This document shows positions 8,454 through 16,539 of a stretch of DNA of 64,000 bases, one piece after another. This stretch comes from Brevibacterium limosum (GTDB taxonomy: Bacteria; Actinomycetota; Actinomycetes; Actinomycetales; Brevibacteriaceae), in assembly GCF_011617705.1 (NCBI RefSeq), contig NZ_CP050154.1, positions 620,001 through 684,000 of the forward strand, written 5' to 3'. Numbering within the stretch: position 1 is the stretch's first letter; each line of letters opens with the position of its first letter. Both the position numbers and the translations under genes were made by a program. The notes beneath the pieces were generated by a model. It saw only the letters and a list, made by a program, of their open reading frames with translations, did no database searches and had not been told where the DNA came from.

Positions 8454-8762
8454 ATGTCCGAAACGATCTTTCTCACAGGCGAAGCGAAGGCTCCGTCGAA
8501 CAACCCGATCACCAGTCAGTTCGGTCTGTTCTACGTGGCTTTCGAGATCGAACCGGACACCCACCGCATCCTCGATGTGGACTGCACGGCGACGTTGGCT
8601 CTGACCCGAAACTTCATTCGGAGCCTGTTCGTCGATGCCGACATCACGGACCCCGGTCGACTGATCGAGCGCATCCAGCGCCGTTACCACGGTTCCTCGC
8701 AGAAGGCGCTGATCACAGCAGTGAACAACGCCGCGAAGAAGTACCGCGAGGTTGCCGCTTAG
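8454..8762 (+). CDS. DUF3870 domain protein
   Basis: A 102-residue soluble protein that I match by eye to DUF3870, a small family of unknown function. Features seen are the opening 'IFLTGEAKAPSNNPIT', a central 'LDVDCTATLALTRNF' and an alpha-helical end with 'YHGSSQKAL'. There is no signal, membrane helix or obvious catalytic motif beyond a single Cys. The start is at ATG 8454, 8 bases after a TAGTCT -10 box. The DUF819 membrane protein and an M19 dipeptidase follow in the same direction. I cannot assign a function. Confidence 0.75.
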   Translation: MSETIFLTGEAKAPSNNPITSQFGLFYVAFEIEPDTHRILDVDCTATLALTRNFIRSLFVDADITDPGRLIERIQRRYHGSSQKALITAVNNAAKKYREVAA

Positions 8763-8898
8763 GCAGCGCGTCCGACCACCGCGATTGCCCGGCCCCTCAC
8801 CGGACCGGATCCGATCGACAACTGCACATTGCTTCATCCCCGGCGCCGCCAGCGGTGCCGCTGTCGGGATGGACGAATTCAATGAGGAAGTGTCGTTT

Positions 8899-10056
8899 GT
8901 GATCACGGACGGTTATCTATTCATCAGCCTGCTTCTGGCGATCTCCGCAGCGCTCGTCGTTGCGGACCGGAGCGGGCGTTTCAAGCTCTTCAAGTATGTG
9001 CCCGGCTTCGTCATCCTCTATATCGTGGCCGCGCTGCTCAACACCATCGGCGTCTTCGACCACACCGGCGGGGACATCGACGACGTCGGCGACACTCTGC
9101 GCACGGCGCTGCTGCCCGCGATGATCCTGCTCATGCTGTTCAAGTGCGATATCCGGCAGATCATCAAGCTCGGGCCGAAGCTGCTGCTGACCTTCGCCGT
9201 GACCGCGGCGAGCATCATCGCAGGCTTCATCGTCAGCTACCTCATCCTGCACTCGAGCCTCGACCCGGAGGCGTGGAAGGCCCTCGGCGCGCTCAACGCC
9301 TCCTGGACGGGCGGCTCGGCGAACATGGTCGCGGTGCAGGAAGTCCTCCACGCCCCTGAGGACGTGTTCGGCTACGTCCTCATCGTCGACACCGTCCTCT
9401 ACTCGTTCTGGCTGCTGCTCATCTTCTCCTCCGTCACGGTCTCCGACGCCTTCAACCGGTGGACGAAGGCCGATATGTCGAAGCTCGACTTCACCGACCG
9501 CGTCGACGCTGAGGAGGAGAAGCCGATGACCCTGTCGTCGATCTTCGGCCTCATCGGATTCGCGCTTCTGGCCTCGGCACTGGCGATCCGCCTCGGCGAA
9601 CTGCTGCCCGAGGTCGGGGTCGTCATCAACGCCACGGCCTGGACGATCCTCATCGTCAGCATCCTCGGCCTCGTCATCGGATCGACTCGCTTCGGCAAGA
9701 CCGCCGGATCCAATGAGCTCGCCTCGATCCTGCTCTACCTCATCATCGGCATCATCGCCTCCGGTTCGGACTTCACGTCTCTGGCTGAAGCACCGCTGTA
9801 CCTGGTGGCCGGAATCGTCGTTCTGGTCGTCCACATCGCCATCATGCTCATCTACGCGAAGCTCACCCGCACCGAACTCTTCAGCCTCGCCGTGGCCAGC
9901 ACTGCCAACATCGGCGGCATCGCCTCGGCACCGGTCGTCGCCGGTGCCTTCAACCGGCAGCTCGTCCCGGTCGGTGTGCTGTTCGCGCTGATGGGAACGT
10001 TCCTCGGCACGTTCCTCGGTCTGTGGTCGGCACAGATCCTGTCCGGACTGGCATGA
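8899..10056 (+). CDS. DUF819 family integral membrane protein
   Basis: About 385 residues with some ten hydrophobic helices. Family DUF819 (YjcL-like) resembles small-molecule carrier folds; no substrate is established. Visible family traits are the Gly/Ala-rich 'LNASWTGGSANMVAVQE' and near the end 'STANIGGIASAPVVAGAF', which look like two symmetric re-entrant motifs. I place the start at GTG 8899 because GAGGAAG (8884-8890) sits 8 bases upstream; ATG 8869 in the same frame has no such site. It lies upstream of a dipeptidase and may carry a dipeptide or amino acid product; this is inference from context. Confidence 0.8.
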   Translation: MITDGYLFISLLLAISAALVVADRSGRFKLFKYVPGFVILYIVAALLNTIGVFDHTGGDIDDVGDTLRTALLPAMILLMLFKCDIRQIIKLGPKLLLTFAVTAASIIAGFIVSYLILHSSLDPEAWKALGALNASWTGGSANMVAVQEVLHAPEDVFGYVLIVDTVLYSFWLLLIFSSVTVSDAFNRWTKADMSKLDFTDRVDAEEEKPMTLSSIFGLIGFALLASALAIRLGELLPEVGVVINATAWTILIVSILGLVIGSTRFGKTAGSNELASILLYLIIGIIASGSDFTSLAEAPLYLVAGIVVLVVHIAIMLIYAKLTRTELFSLAVASTANIGGIASAPVVAGAFNRQLVPVGVLFALMGTFLGTFLGLWSAQILSGLA

Positions 10057-10141
10057 TGGACGGACCGACACACCTCCGCCGAGGAGGCCGACCTCCCCGC
10101 CCCCGCCTTGACCGCAGTCGTCCGACCGGAAGGACCCAACC

Positions 10142-11350
10142 ATGACCGCATCCGCCACTGAATCCGCACCCGCCGCCGTCGACGTCTTCGACGGACACAA
10201 CGACCTCGCCTGGTACCTGCGCGAGGAACGTGACTACAGCGTGGAGGGGCTCAACGACCCGAGCGTCTCGCCGTTCACCACGATGGATCAGCTGGCCGCG
10301 GGAAATGTCGCCGCACAGTACTGGTCCGTCTACGTCCATTCCTCGATCACCGGGGCGGACGCGATCAAGGCCACCTGGGAGCAGATCGACGCGGTCCAGC
10401 GCTTCGTCACCGCCTACCCCGAACGACTCGCCTTCGCCCGCACCGCCGCCGATGTCCGTGCCGCTCGCGCCGTCGGCAAGGTCGCCTCCCTCATGGGCGT
10501 CGAGGGCGGTCAGCAGATCGACGAGTCCCTGGCCGTGCTGCGCTCCTATGCCCGCGCAGGCGCCCGGTACATGACTCTGACCTGGTCGACGACGCATTCC
10601 TGGGCCGACTCGGCCACCGACGAACCGGTCCATGGGGGCCTGAGCGAGTTCGGCCGCGAGGTCGTGGCGGAGATGAATCGGATCGGCATGATCCTCGATC
10701 TCTCCCATGTCGCGCCCACCGTCATGCACCAGTCGCTCGACCAGTCGACCCTGCCGGTGCTCTTCACCCACTCCTGCGCGTTCGGGCTCAACCCGCACCC
10801 GCGCAACATCCCCGACGACGTCCTCGACCGCGTGCCCGGCAACGGGGGAGTGGCGATGATGACGTTCGTGCCCTCCTTCGTCTCGAACGCCCGCCGCGAA
10901 TGGGTCGACGCAGGAGAGCAGGGGACCGCCCCCGAGGTGACCGTGGCCCAGGTCGCCGACCACTGCGATTACGTACGCGAGCGGATCGGCATCGACCATC
11001 TCGGCCTCGGCGGCGACATCTGCGGAGTCGACGAGCTGCCGACCGGGCTCGGCAACGCCGGCCAGTACCCGAACCTGTTCGCCGAGCTCACCTCCCGCGG
11101 CTGGTCGCAGACCGACCTGCGCAAGCTCGGCTTCGACAATGCGATGCGCGTCCTCGACGCACACGAGGACGCGTACACGGCATTCCTCGGCTCCGCGGAC
11201 GACGCACCGTCCGCCACGGGCGGCGCAGCTGCCGACGCACCGTCCGCGGTCGCCGGAACGGCCGCCTCGGCGAGGGAAGACGAAGGCGTCGTAGGCAATT
11301 CCGCTTCCAGGGCAGCCGGGACGGCCGCCTCGGCGAGGGCGGAATCATGA
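10142..11350 (+). CDS. Membrane dipeptidase (peptidase M19, renal dipeptidase family)
   Basis: A 402-residue metallo-dipeptidase of the amidohydrolase fold. Metal ligands expected in M19 are visible: His-x-Asp in 'FDGHNDLAW', the bridging Glu in 'GVEGGQQI', and His in 'DLSHVAPTVM' and 'FTHSCAFGLNPHPRN'. M19 enzymes hydrolyse dipeptides, including those with a C-terminal D-residue. GGAAGGA precedes ATG 10142. The last ~50 residues are an Ala/Ser/Gly tail not needed for the fold; it contains two copies of the repeated 10-mer CCGCCTCGGC (11262, 11325) and a duplicated GACGCACCGTCCGC. The stop overlaps the amidotransferase start as ATGA. Confidence 0.88.
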   Translation: MTASATESAPAAVDVFDGHNDLAWYLREERDYSVEGLNDPSVSPFTTMDQLAAGNVAAQYWSVYVHSSITGADAIKATWEQIDAVQRFVTAYPERLAFARTAADVRAARAVGKVASLMGVEGGQQIDESLAVLRSYARAGARYMTLTWSTTHSWADSATDEPVHGGLSEFGREVVAEMNRIGMILDLSHVAPTVMHQSLDQSTLPVLFTHSCAFGLNPHPRNIPDDVLDRVPGNGGVAMMTFVPSFVSNARREWVDAGEQGTAPEVTVAQVADHCDYVRERIGIDHLGLGGDICGVDELPTGLGNAGQYPNLFAELTSRGWSQTDLRKLGFDNAMRVLDAHEDAYTAFLGSADDAPSATGGAAADAPSAVAGTAASAREDEGVVGNSASRAAGTAASARAES

Positions 11351-12048
11351 CGCGGCTGCTCGTCATCGTCAATGACATCGACTCCCAGCCGGGGCTGCTG
11401 ACACGGTGGATGATCAGCGAAAACGTCGAGTTCGATCTGCGCATCGGCGGGGTCTCACCGCTGCCGAACCCGGTCGAGCTCGACGCCTACGACGGGCTCA
11501 TCATGCTCGGCGGCGGGTACATGCCCGATGAGACCGACCGGGCCCCGTGGTTGGCCGATGAGGCCGAACTCGTCCGCCGTGCGTTGGACGCGGATCTGCC
11601 GCAGTTCGGGATCTGCCTCGGCGGGCAGCTCATCGCCCACGTCATCGGGGGCGATGTGCGCGCCCGGACCGGGGCGCCGGAGAAGGGGTACACACGGATC
11701 GACACCACCGCCGAGGCGGCCGCGGACCCCGTGTTCTCCGCGATCCGACCGCGGACGTCGTTCGTCGAAAGCCACGTCGACCGCATCGTCGCCCTGCCCG
11801 AGGAGGCGACCCTGCTGGCCACGAGCGAGGCCTGCGAATTCCAGGCGTTCCGCGTCGGTCGAGCGTGGGGCACGCAGTTCCATCCGGAGTCGACGCGGGC
11901 GAACATCGAACGCTGGAATGCGGAGAAACTGCAGACATTGGGGTTCGATAAAGATACCCTGTTGGCAGAGGCGACGGAGCTCGGGCCCGAGAGTGAATGT
12001 GATTCGAAGGCTCTGTTCTCGGCGTTTCTCACAGTGGTCCGAGACTGA
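11347..12048 (+). CDS. Class I glutamine amidotransferase-like protein
   Basis: A 233-residue protein with the class I GATase triad: nucleophile Cys in 'FGICLGGQLIAH', and His and Glu in 'GTQFHPEST'. Free-standing members include gamma-glutamyl-gamma-aminobutyrate hydrolase-type and GMP-synthase-like hydrolases. There is no synthase partner domain. Translation is coupled to the M19 dipeptidase by an ATGA overlap, so both probably act on the same compound, for example splitting an amide or gamma-glutamyl bond in an imported peptide. In Gram-positive peptidoglycan such amides exist on iGln and amidated DAP, but this link is only inference. Confidence 0.8.
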   Translation: MTRLLVIVNDIDSQPGLLTRWMISENVEFDLRIGGVSPLPNPVELDAYDGLIMLGGGYMPDETDRAPWLADEAELVRRALDADLPQFGICLGGQLIAHVIGGDVRARTGAPEKGYTRIDTTAEAAADPVFSAIRPRTSFVESHVDRIVALPEEATLLATSEACEFQAFRVGRAWGTQFHPESTRANIERWNAEKLQTLGFDKDTLLAEATELGPESECDSKALFSAFLTVVRD

Positions 12049-12153
12049 AGCTTGTGTCTGAGGCTCGTGTCTGAGGCATACTGGGCGAGGCTCTGACCAC
12101 AGTCAGGGTTGCCAGGCATGCGGCACAGCCGCCGCAGTGGACACGGAGGAATC

Positions 12154-13584
12154 GTGAGCGACAAGGAACCCACGACCACAATCGACCCCGGTGACGGAGA
12201 CCAGCCCGAGACCCTCAAGCGGGTCATGGGGCCGAAGCTGCTGCTTCTGTTCATCGTCGGAGACATCCTCGGAACCGGTGTCTATGCGCTGACCGGCAAG
12301 GTGGCAGGGCAGGTCGGCGGTGCCGGCTGGGCACCGGTGATCCTCGCCTTCCTCATCGCGCTGATCACCGCGTTCTCCTATATGGAGCTCGTGACGAAGT
12401 ACCCGCATGCCGCGGGTGCCGCGCTGTACACGCACAAGGCGTTCGGGATCCACTTCGTGACGTTCCTCGTCGCCTTCGCCGTGCTCAGCTCAGGAATCAC
12501 CTCGGCGTCGACGGCATCGAATGTCTTCGCCGCCAACCTCGTGGCCGGCTTCGGTTGGGACGTATCGGGCAGCGGGGTGATGTGGATTGCGCTGGGCTTC
12601 CTCACCCTCATCGCGCTGATCAACCTCCGCGGTGTCGGCGAGAGCGTGTGGTTCAACGTCGTCCTCACCCTCATCGAACTCAGCGGTCTGCTGCTGGTCA
12701 TCGTCGTCGGGTTCTTCGCACTCGGTTCGGGCGATGCCGACTTCTCGCGCGTGATGATCTTCGAGACCGAGGGTGACAAGAGCGTCTTCCTCGCGGTCAC
12801 CGGTGCCACTGCGCTCGCGTTCTTCTCCATGGTCGGATTCGAGGATTCGGTCAACATGGTCGAAGAGACGAAGGACCCGCGGGTCTTTCCGAAGATCATG
12901 CTCTCGGGCCTGACGATCACCGGCATCATCTACGTCCTCGTCTCCCTCGTCACCGTCGCGGCAGTGCCCATCGGCGTGCTCACCGAGAGCGAGACTCCGC
13001 TGCTCGAGGTCGTCCGCGAGGGTGCCCCGGGCCTGCCGATCGATACGATCTTCCCGTTCATGACGATGTTCGCCGTCGCGAACTCGGCCCTGATCAACAT
13101 GCTCATGGCCAGCCGTCTGCTGTACGGAATGGCCAAGCAGAATGTGCTCCCGCCCGTGTTCGCGAAGGTCATGGCCGGCCGCCGTTCGCCGTGGGTGTCG
13201 ATCATCTTCACGACGCTGATCGCCTATGCGCTCATCTTCGTCGTGACCACGATCCTGCCCGAGACGGTGACCGCGTCCCTGGGCGGAACCACCTCGTTGC
13301 TGCTGTTGGCCGTGTTCGCCGTCGTGAACGTCGCGGTGCTCATCCTGCGCAAGGACAAGTCCGTCCACGATCACTTCAAGGCGCCGACGGTTCTGCCGTG
13401 GATCGGCGTCATCACCTGCGTGTTCCTCGTCGGCCCGTGGGCCCGCCTCGATGAGCTCATCCAGTATCAGATCGCAGCGGCGCTCGTCGGCATCGGCGTC
13501 GTCCTGTGGGGCGTGACCTGGTTCTGGAACCGTTCGACGAAGGGCACGAGCACCCGGTTCCGCAATCCCGAAGAACTGACGTGA
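12154..13584 (+). CDS. APC-family amino acid permease
   Basis: A 476-residue permease with about 12-13 membrane helices. The APC helix 1 motif is 'GDILGTGVYALTG'; 'AFFSMVGFEDSVNMVEETKDP' marks helix 6/7 and its cytoplasmic loop. GGAGGA (12145-12150) precedes GTG 12154, which I choose over ATG 12109. Substrate is unknown. The upstream gap carries GTGTCTGAGGC twice (from 12053 and 12067) and a possible CATACT -10 (about 12075-12080). It may complete the preceding peptide-utilisation cluster as an amino acid carrier, but it has its own promoter region. Confidence 0.85.
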   Translation: MSDKEPTTTIDPGDGDQPETLKRVMGPKLLLLFIVGDILGTGVYALTGKVAGQVGGAGWAPVILAFLIALITAFSYMELVTKYPHAAGAALYTHKAFGIHFVTFLVAFAVLSSGITSASTASNVFAANLVAGFGWDVSGSGVMWIALGFLTLIALINLRGVGESVWFNVVLTLIELSGLLLVIVVGFFALGSGDADFSRVMIFETEGDKSVFLAVTGATALAFFSMVGFEDSVNMVEETKDPRVFPKIMLSGLTITGIIYVLVSLVTVAAVPIGVLTESETPLLEVVREGAPGLPIDTIFPFMTMFAVANSALINMLMASRLLYGMAKQNVLPPVFAKVMAGRRSPWVSIIFTTLIAYALIFVVTTILPETVTASLGGTTSLLLLAVFAVVNVAVLILRKDKSVHDHFKAPTVLPWIGVITCVFLVGPWARLDELIQYQIAAALVGIGVVLWGVTWFWNRSTKGTSTRFRNPEELT

Positions 13585-13774
13585 ACCCATCCCCTCGCCG
13601 AGGCGGCCCGCCTTCCCGTGCGGATGTGCACCGCGGTGGCGGTGCGGCGCCTCGCCGGGGCGGTACGGGCGGGGCCGCCCGCCGTCCCATGTCCGTATCG
13701 CTCGATATGCTGGGACGGTGGGTACTCGACCTGCGCACTCGGATCTGTACAGCTCAATCCAATGAAGGTGAAAA
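13585..13774. other. Gap between permease and stress-protein genes
   Basis: 190 G+C-rich bases. They hold GCCGAGGCGG at 13597-13606 and a series of complementary GGCGG/CCGCC blocks (13600-13685) that could fold as a terminator for the permease. GAAGG lies just before the next start. No ORF stands out. Confidence 0.4.
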
Positions 13775-14170
13775 ATGACAGTACTCGTCGGTTACGTCAA
13801 CAATCCCGCCGGACATGCTGCTCTCGATGCCGGCATCGCGCAGGCGAAGAAGGACGGCAGGGAACTCATCGTCGTCAATGCGTCACGGTCGGCGCAGCGC
13901 AACGATTCCTATCGCCTCGGCGAGGGTGAGCTCAAGTCGGTCAACACCTATCTGGCCAGGGCGGACGTCGAGTTTCGCGTGCTGACTCTGGGCAGCGAAT
14001 TCGACCCGGCCGAGCAGATCCTCGACACCGCCACCGAGGTGGGAGCCGAGCTCATCGTGCTCGGCACCCGGAAGCGCACCCCGGTCGGGAAGTTCCTGCT
14101 CGGGTCGACGATCCAGAAGGTCATCCTCGACGCCGAAGCCCCGGTGCTGTGCGTGAAAGCCGCGCACTGA
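13775..14170 (+). CDS. Universal stress protein (UspA family)
   Basis: A 131-residue single-domain Usp. It opens with the beta1 strand 'VLVGYVNNPAGHAALDAGI' and ends with the ATP-binding pattern G-x2-G-x9-G-S/T seen in 'LGTRKRTPVGKFLLGSTIQKVI', then 'APVLCVK'. This pattern marks the ATP-binding Usp subgroup. Such proteins help cells survive starvation or oxidative stress; targets are unknown. GAAGG lies upstream of ATG 13775. It is monocistronic, with a 9-bp-stem hairpin after it. Confidence 0.9.
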   Translation: MTVLVGYVNNPAGHAALDAGIAQAKKDGRELIVVNASRSAQRNDSYRLGEGELKSVNTYLARADVEFRVLTLGSEFDPAEQILDTATEVGAELIVLGTRKRTPVGKFLLGSTIQKVILDAEAPVLCVKAAH

Positions 14171-14188
14171 GGACTTGACCGCAGTCGC

Positions 14189-14212
14189 CGTGGCCCGCGG
14201 AAACGGGCCACG
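14189..14212 (+). terminator. Hairpin downstream of the universal stress gene
   Basis: Perfect arms CGTGGCCCG (14189-14197) and CGGGCCACG (14204-14212) around CGGAAA, 18 bases past the stop. No U-tract. It lies between convergent genes and could serve both. Confidence 0.6.
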
Positions 14213-14225
14213 CCGCGAGTGCGCG

Positions 14226-14273
14226 GCGCCTGCGCTCGCTCCGCTGTGTGGTGCCTGTGCTCGCTCCGCTGTG
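14226..14273 (+). repeat. Two tandem 23-base near-identical copies
   Basis: 14226-14248 and 14251-14273 share 21 of 23 bases, including GCTCGCTCCGCTGTG, with a 25-base period. They lie in the convergent gap between the stress protein and flavoprotein genes. Function unknown. Confidence 0.7.
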
Positions 14274-14334
14274 GGGCGCATGAGGACGCGCGCAGCCAGA
14301 CCCGCCTCGTCATGATGCACCTGCTTCCGGCTTG

Positions 14335-14372
14335 CCTCACCCGAGTGACTCCGTCCTCACCCGAGCGACTCC
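14335..14372 (-). repeat. Duplicated gene end (18-base direct repeat)
   Basis: CCTCACCCGAGTGACTCC (14335-14352) and the same with one change (14355-14372), period 20. The second copy is the stop region of the flavoprotein gene; the first lies just beyond its stop, as if the 3' end had been duplicated. Confidence 0.65.
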
Positions 14373-15442
14373 ATGATGAGGTCGGCGTTGACATGCGCGC
14401 CGGCCAGCACGCCGCTGGCGGTGCTGGCCACGACCATCGCCGATACGTCTGCGGCGTTGCCGACCGCCCAAACTCCGGGCACATCGGTCTGCCCGGCCAT
14501 CTGCGTGGGGATATAGGTGCCCATTCCGCTCGGGTGCGCGACGACTTCGCCGCCGAGCTGGGCGAACAGATCGGCATTTGCTCGCGCATACGCACCGACG
14601 GCGAGCGCATCGAAGGTGAGCGCGTTCGCTCCGTCCCCGGATTCGCCAGCCGCGAGTGAAACGACGGTTCCGGACTCGGTGCGGGCCGCCTCGGTGACGG
14701 TGGAATCGATGTATTCGATGCCGAGCGTATCGAGCATCGCCTCCTGCTCGGAATCAGGAGCGGGAGCGTTGTGGCGGATGAAGCTGACTTGGTCGCTGAG
14801 CTGGGAGAACAGCATCGCCTGGTGGTATGACATCGCCGTCGTGCCGATGACCCCGATGCGCTGTCCGCGCACTTCGTAGCCGTGGCAGTAGGGGCAGTGC
14901 AGGACGGTGTCGCCCCAGCCATCGGCGAGGCCCGGAATGTCCGGAAGCTCGTCGCTCAGACCGGTGGCGATGATGATGCGGCGGGCCGTGACCTCAACTC
15001 CGACCGAAGTGGACAGTTCGAACCGATACTGTGGGACCTCCTCGGCGGGGCCGGCGTCTGGATCACGGGTGTGGACTGTGGTCACGGTCGCTTCGATGAA
15101 GGTCACCCCGTACTCTTCGGCCTCGGTGCGCCCCTTCGCCACGAGATTCTGCGGTCTGATGCCTTCGTGACCGAGGACGTTGTGTGCATGGGCGCTCGAG
15201 GAATTGCGCAGCTGACCGGCGTCGATGACGATGACGGAGCGCAGCGACCTGGCCAGGGCGATCGATGCGGCGAGGCCCCCTGCGCCACCGCCGATGACGG
15301 CGACATCAAAGGTGGTCTGCCCAGATTCGGGGGACGAATCGCGTGCGTCGGACACGGAAGACCGCGCACCTTCTGATGCGGACGGTTGTGAGTTCTCGTG
15401 TGCGGAAGGTCGTGTGTTCTCGGATGGGGTTGGGGCGGTCAT
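14357..15442 (-). CDS. Thioredoxin-reductase-like FAD/NAD(P) oxidoreductase
   Basis: A 361-residue pyridine-nucleotide disulfide oxidoreductase of the low-molecular-weight TrxR fold. After a Ser/Pro-rich N-terminal segment of ~45 residues comes the FAD Rossmann motif 'VAVIGGGAGGLAAS'. A 'HCPYCHGYEVRGQ' motif holds the Cys-x-x-Cys redox pair and leads into the second nucleotide-binding site ('RIGVIGTTAMS', a degenerate GxGxxA). The end has 'GVWAVGNAADVSAMV', the FAD-contacting motif. The start is at ATG 15442 with AGGAGAA upstream. It may reduce a disulfide or small molecule rather than thioredoxin, since no trx gene is adjacent. It is divergent from an XRE-cupin regulator that probably controls it. 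Confidence 0.85.
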   Translation of the reverse strand: MTAPTPSENTRPSAHENSQPSASEGARSSVSDARDSSPESGQTTFDVAVIGGGAGGLAASIALARSLRSVIVIDAGQLRNSSSAHAHNVLGHEGIRPQNLVAKGRTEAEEYGVTFIEATVTTVHTRDPDAGPAEEVPQYRFELSTSVGVEVTARRIIIATGLSDELPDIPGLADGWGDTVLHCPYCHGYEVRGQRIGVIGTTAMSYHQAMLFSQLSDQVSFIRHNAPAPDSEQEAMLDTLGIEYIDSTVTEAARTESGTVVSLAAGESGDGANALTFDALAVGAYARANADLFAQLGGEVVAHPSGMGTYIPTQMAGQTDVPGVWAVGNAADVSAMVVASTASGVLAGAHVNADLIMESLG

Positions 15443-15513
15443 GATTCTCCTGAATGCAGATGAATGGTCGGAATTCGGTGCCGATTCGAGTCTGTGGCCT
15501 TCTTGCTCGGAAT

Positions 15514-15540
15514 TGCAAACGTCTTTGCAGAAACAGCAAA
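15514..15540. promoter_or_regulatory. Putative operator: three TGCAAA-type half-sites
   Basis: TGCAAA (15514-15519), CGTC, TTTGCA (15524-15529) form a perfect 6-bp inverted repeat. A further GCAAA (15536-15540) pairs with TTTGC over 7 bases. The block lies in the divergent gap between the flavoprotein and XRE-cupin genes, 18 bases before the regulator's start, as expected for an autoregulated operator. Confidence 0.5.
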
Positions 15541-15558
15541 TTCTGCCATGCTGTGGAT

Positions 15559-16245
15559 ATGGAAGAGCCACAGGACTCAGATGAACGGGTGAATCGCGGC
15601 GCCTTGAATGAGAGGGGAGCTCGTGCGGCGGGCCGAATGTCAGAGATTCTCGCCGAGGGACCTGCGCCGATCGAAGCACAGGAAGCCATCAGGCAATCGT
15701 TGGCGGGGGTCGGCGCCCGCCTGCGAGGACTGCGGCAGGAGCAGAAACGCACCCTCGACGAGGTGGCCGAGCAGGCCGGAATGTCGTTGAGTACGCTGTC
15801 GCGCCTGGAGTCCGGGAAGCGCAAGCCGAGCCTGGAGCTGCTGCTGCCGCTGGCCGGTGTCTATGGGCTCCCGCTCGACGAGCTCGTGGGGACTCCGCCG
15901 ATCGGGGACCCGCGCATCCACATCTCACCGCGGAAGTTCCACGGTCAGACCATCTTGCCGCTCAGTCGTGGAGCGATAGGAGTGCAGGCCTTCAAACACA
16001 TCGTCGATGGTCGGCAGACTCCGAAGCTCGGTTCGCTGAAAACCCACCCCGGGTTCGAGTGGGTCTATGTGATCCGAGGTCGGCTCACCCTCATCCTCGG
16101 TGACCGGACGATGGTCCTCAGCGCCGGCGAGGCCGCCGAGTTCGATACTCGAACTCCTCATTGGTTCGGGGGAGCTGACGACGACGGGGTCGAATATCTC
16201 AGCCTCTTCGGTCCCGAGGGGCAGCGCGTGCATATGAAGAGCTGA
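15559..16245 (+). CDS. XRE-family regulator with C-terminal cupin domain
   Basis: A 228-residue DNA-binding protein. The helix-turn-helix is at about residues 55-110: 'LRGLRQEQKRTLDEVAEQAG' followed by 'MSLSTLSRLESGKRKPS'. The C-terminal half is a cupin with 'HPGFEWVYVIRGRLTLILGD' (key residues H, E, G) and 'AGEAAEFDTRTPHWFG'. Cupin parts in such regulators bind a small effector or sense metal. I take ATG 15559; ATG 15637 is an alternative, and neither has a strong Shine-Dalgarno. Likely target is the divergent flavoprotein, through the TGCAAA repeat. Confidence 0.85.
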   Translation: MEEPQDSDERVNRGALNERGARAAGRMSEILAEGPAPIEAQEAIRQSLAGVGARLRGLRQEQKRTLDEVAEQAGMSLSTLSRLESGKRKPSLELLLPLAGVYGLPLDELVGTPPIGDPRIHISPRKFHGQTILPLSRGAIGVQAFKHIVDGRQTPKLGSLKTHPGFEWVYVIRGRLTLILGDRTMVLSAGEAAEFDTRTPHWFGGADDDGVEYLSLFGPEGQRVHMKS

Positions 16246-16539
16246 GCCGGGCCGCTGCTGATCTCGCGTCAGCGGCGCGCCGTAGCCTGTTGTCGTCAGC
16301 AGATCGACCTGTCTTTCGGTGGTCGAGCTGCACTGGATCCGGATCACTGCGCAGTCGTCGCCGCGGATCAGCGGCGCACGCTGAGTGGAACACCTTTTTG
16401 ACCTCGACAAATAGAAACCAATCGTACATAAAGAAATCAAGCTGAAATAAATAGGACAGAACTGTGGTGTTTGTTCTAATGATGACTTAGAATAGAGGCA
16501 AGCCGAACCCATCAACGATGATGAACGGACACAGAGAAA
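16246..16539. other. AT-rich gap before the HNH gene
   Basis: 294 bases. The first part (16260-16390) has imperfect inverted segments: GCAGATCGACC / GGTCGAGCTGC with one mismatch around 16300-16330, and TCAGCGGCGC twice. The second part (about 16390-16500) is markedly AT-rich against the surroundings and contains TAGAAT (16490-16495), a likely -10. AGAAC and GTTCT there are separated by 10 bases, so this is not the GAAC-N4-GTTC LexA box. Confidence 0.5.

Noticed and set aside
16440..16500. LexA (SOS) box before the DUF222/HNH gene
   Set aside because: GAAC and GTTC halves are 10 bases apart instead of 4, and no TCGAAC-N4-GTTCGA pattern occurs upstream. A GTTCGAAC at about 17507 is inside the gene.
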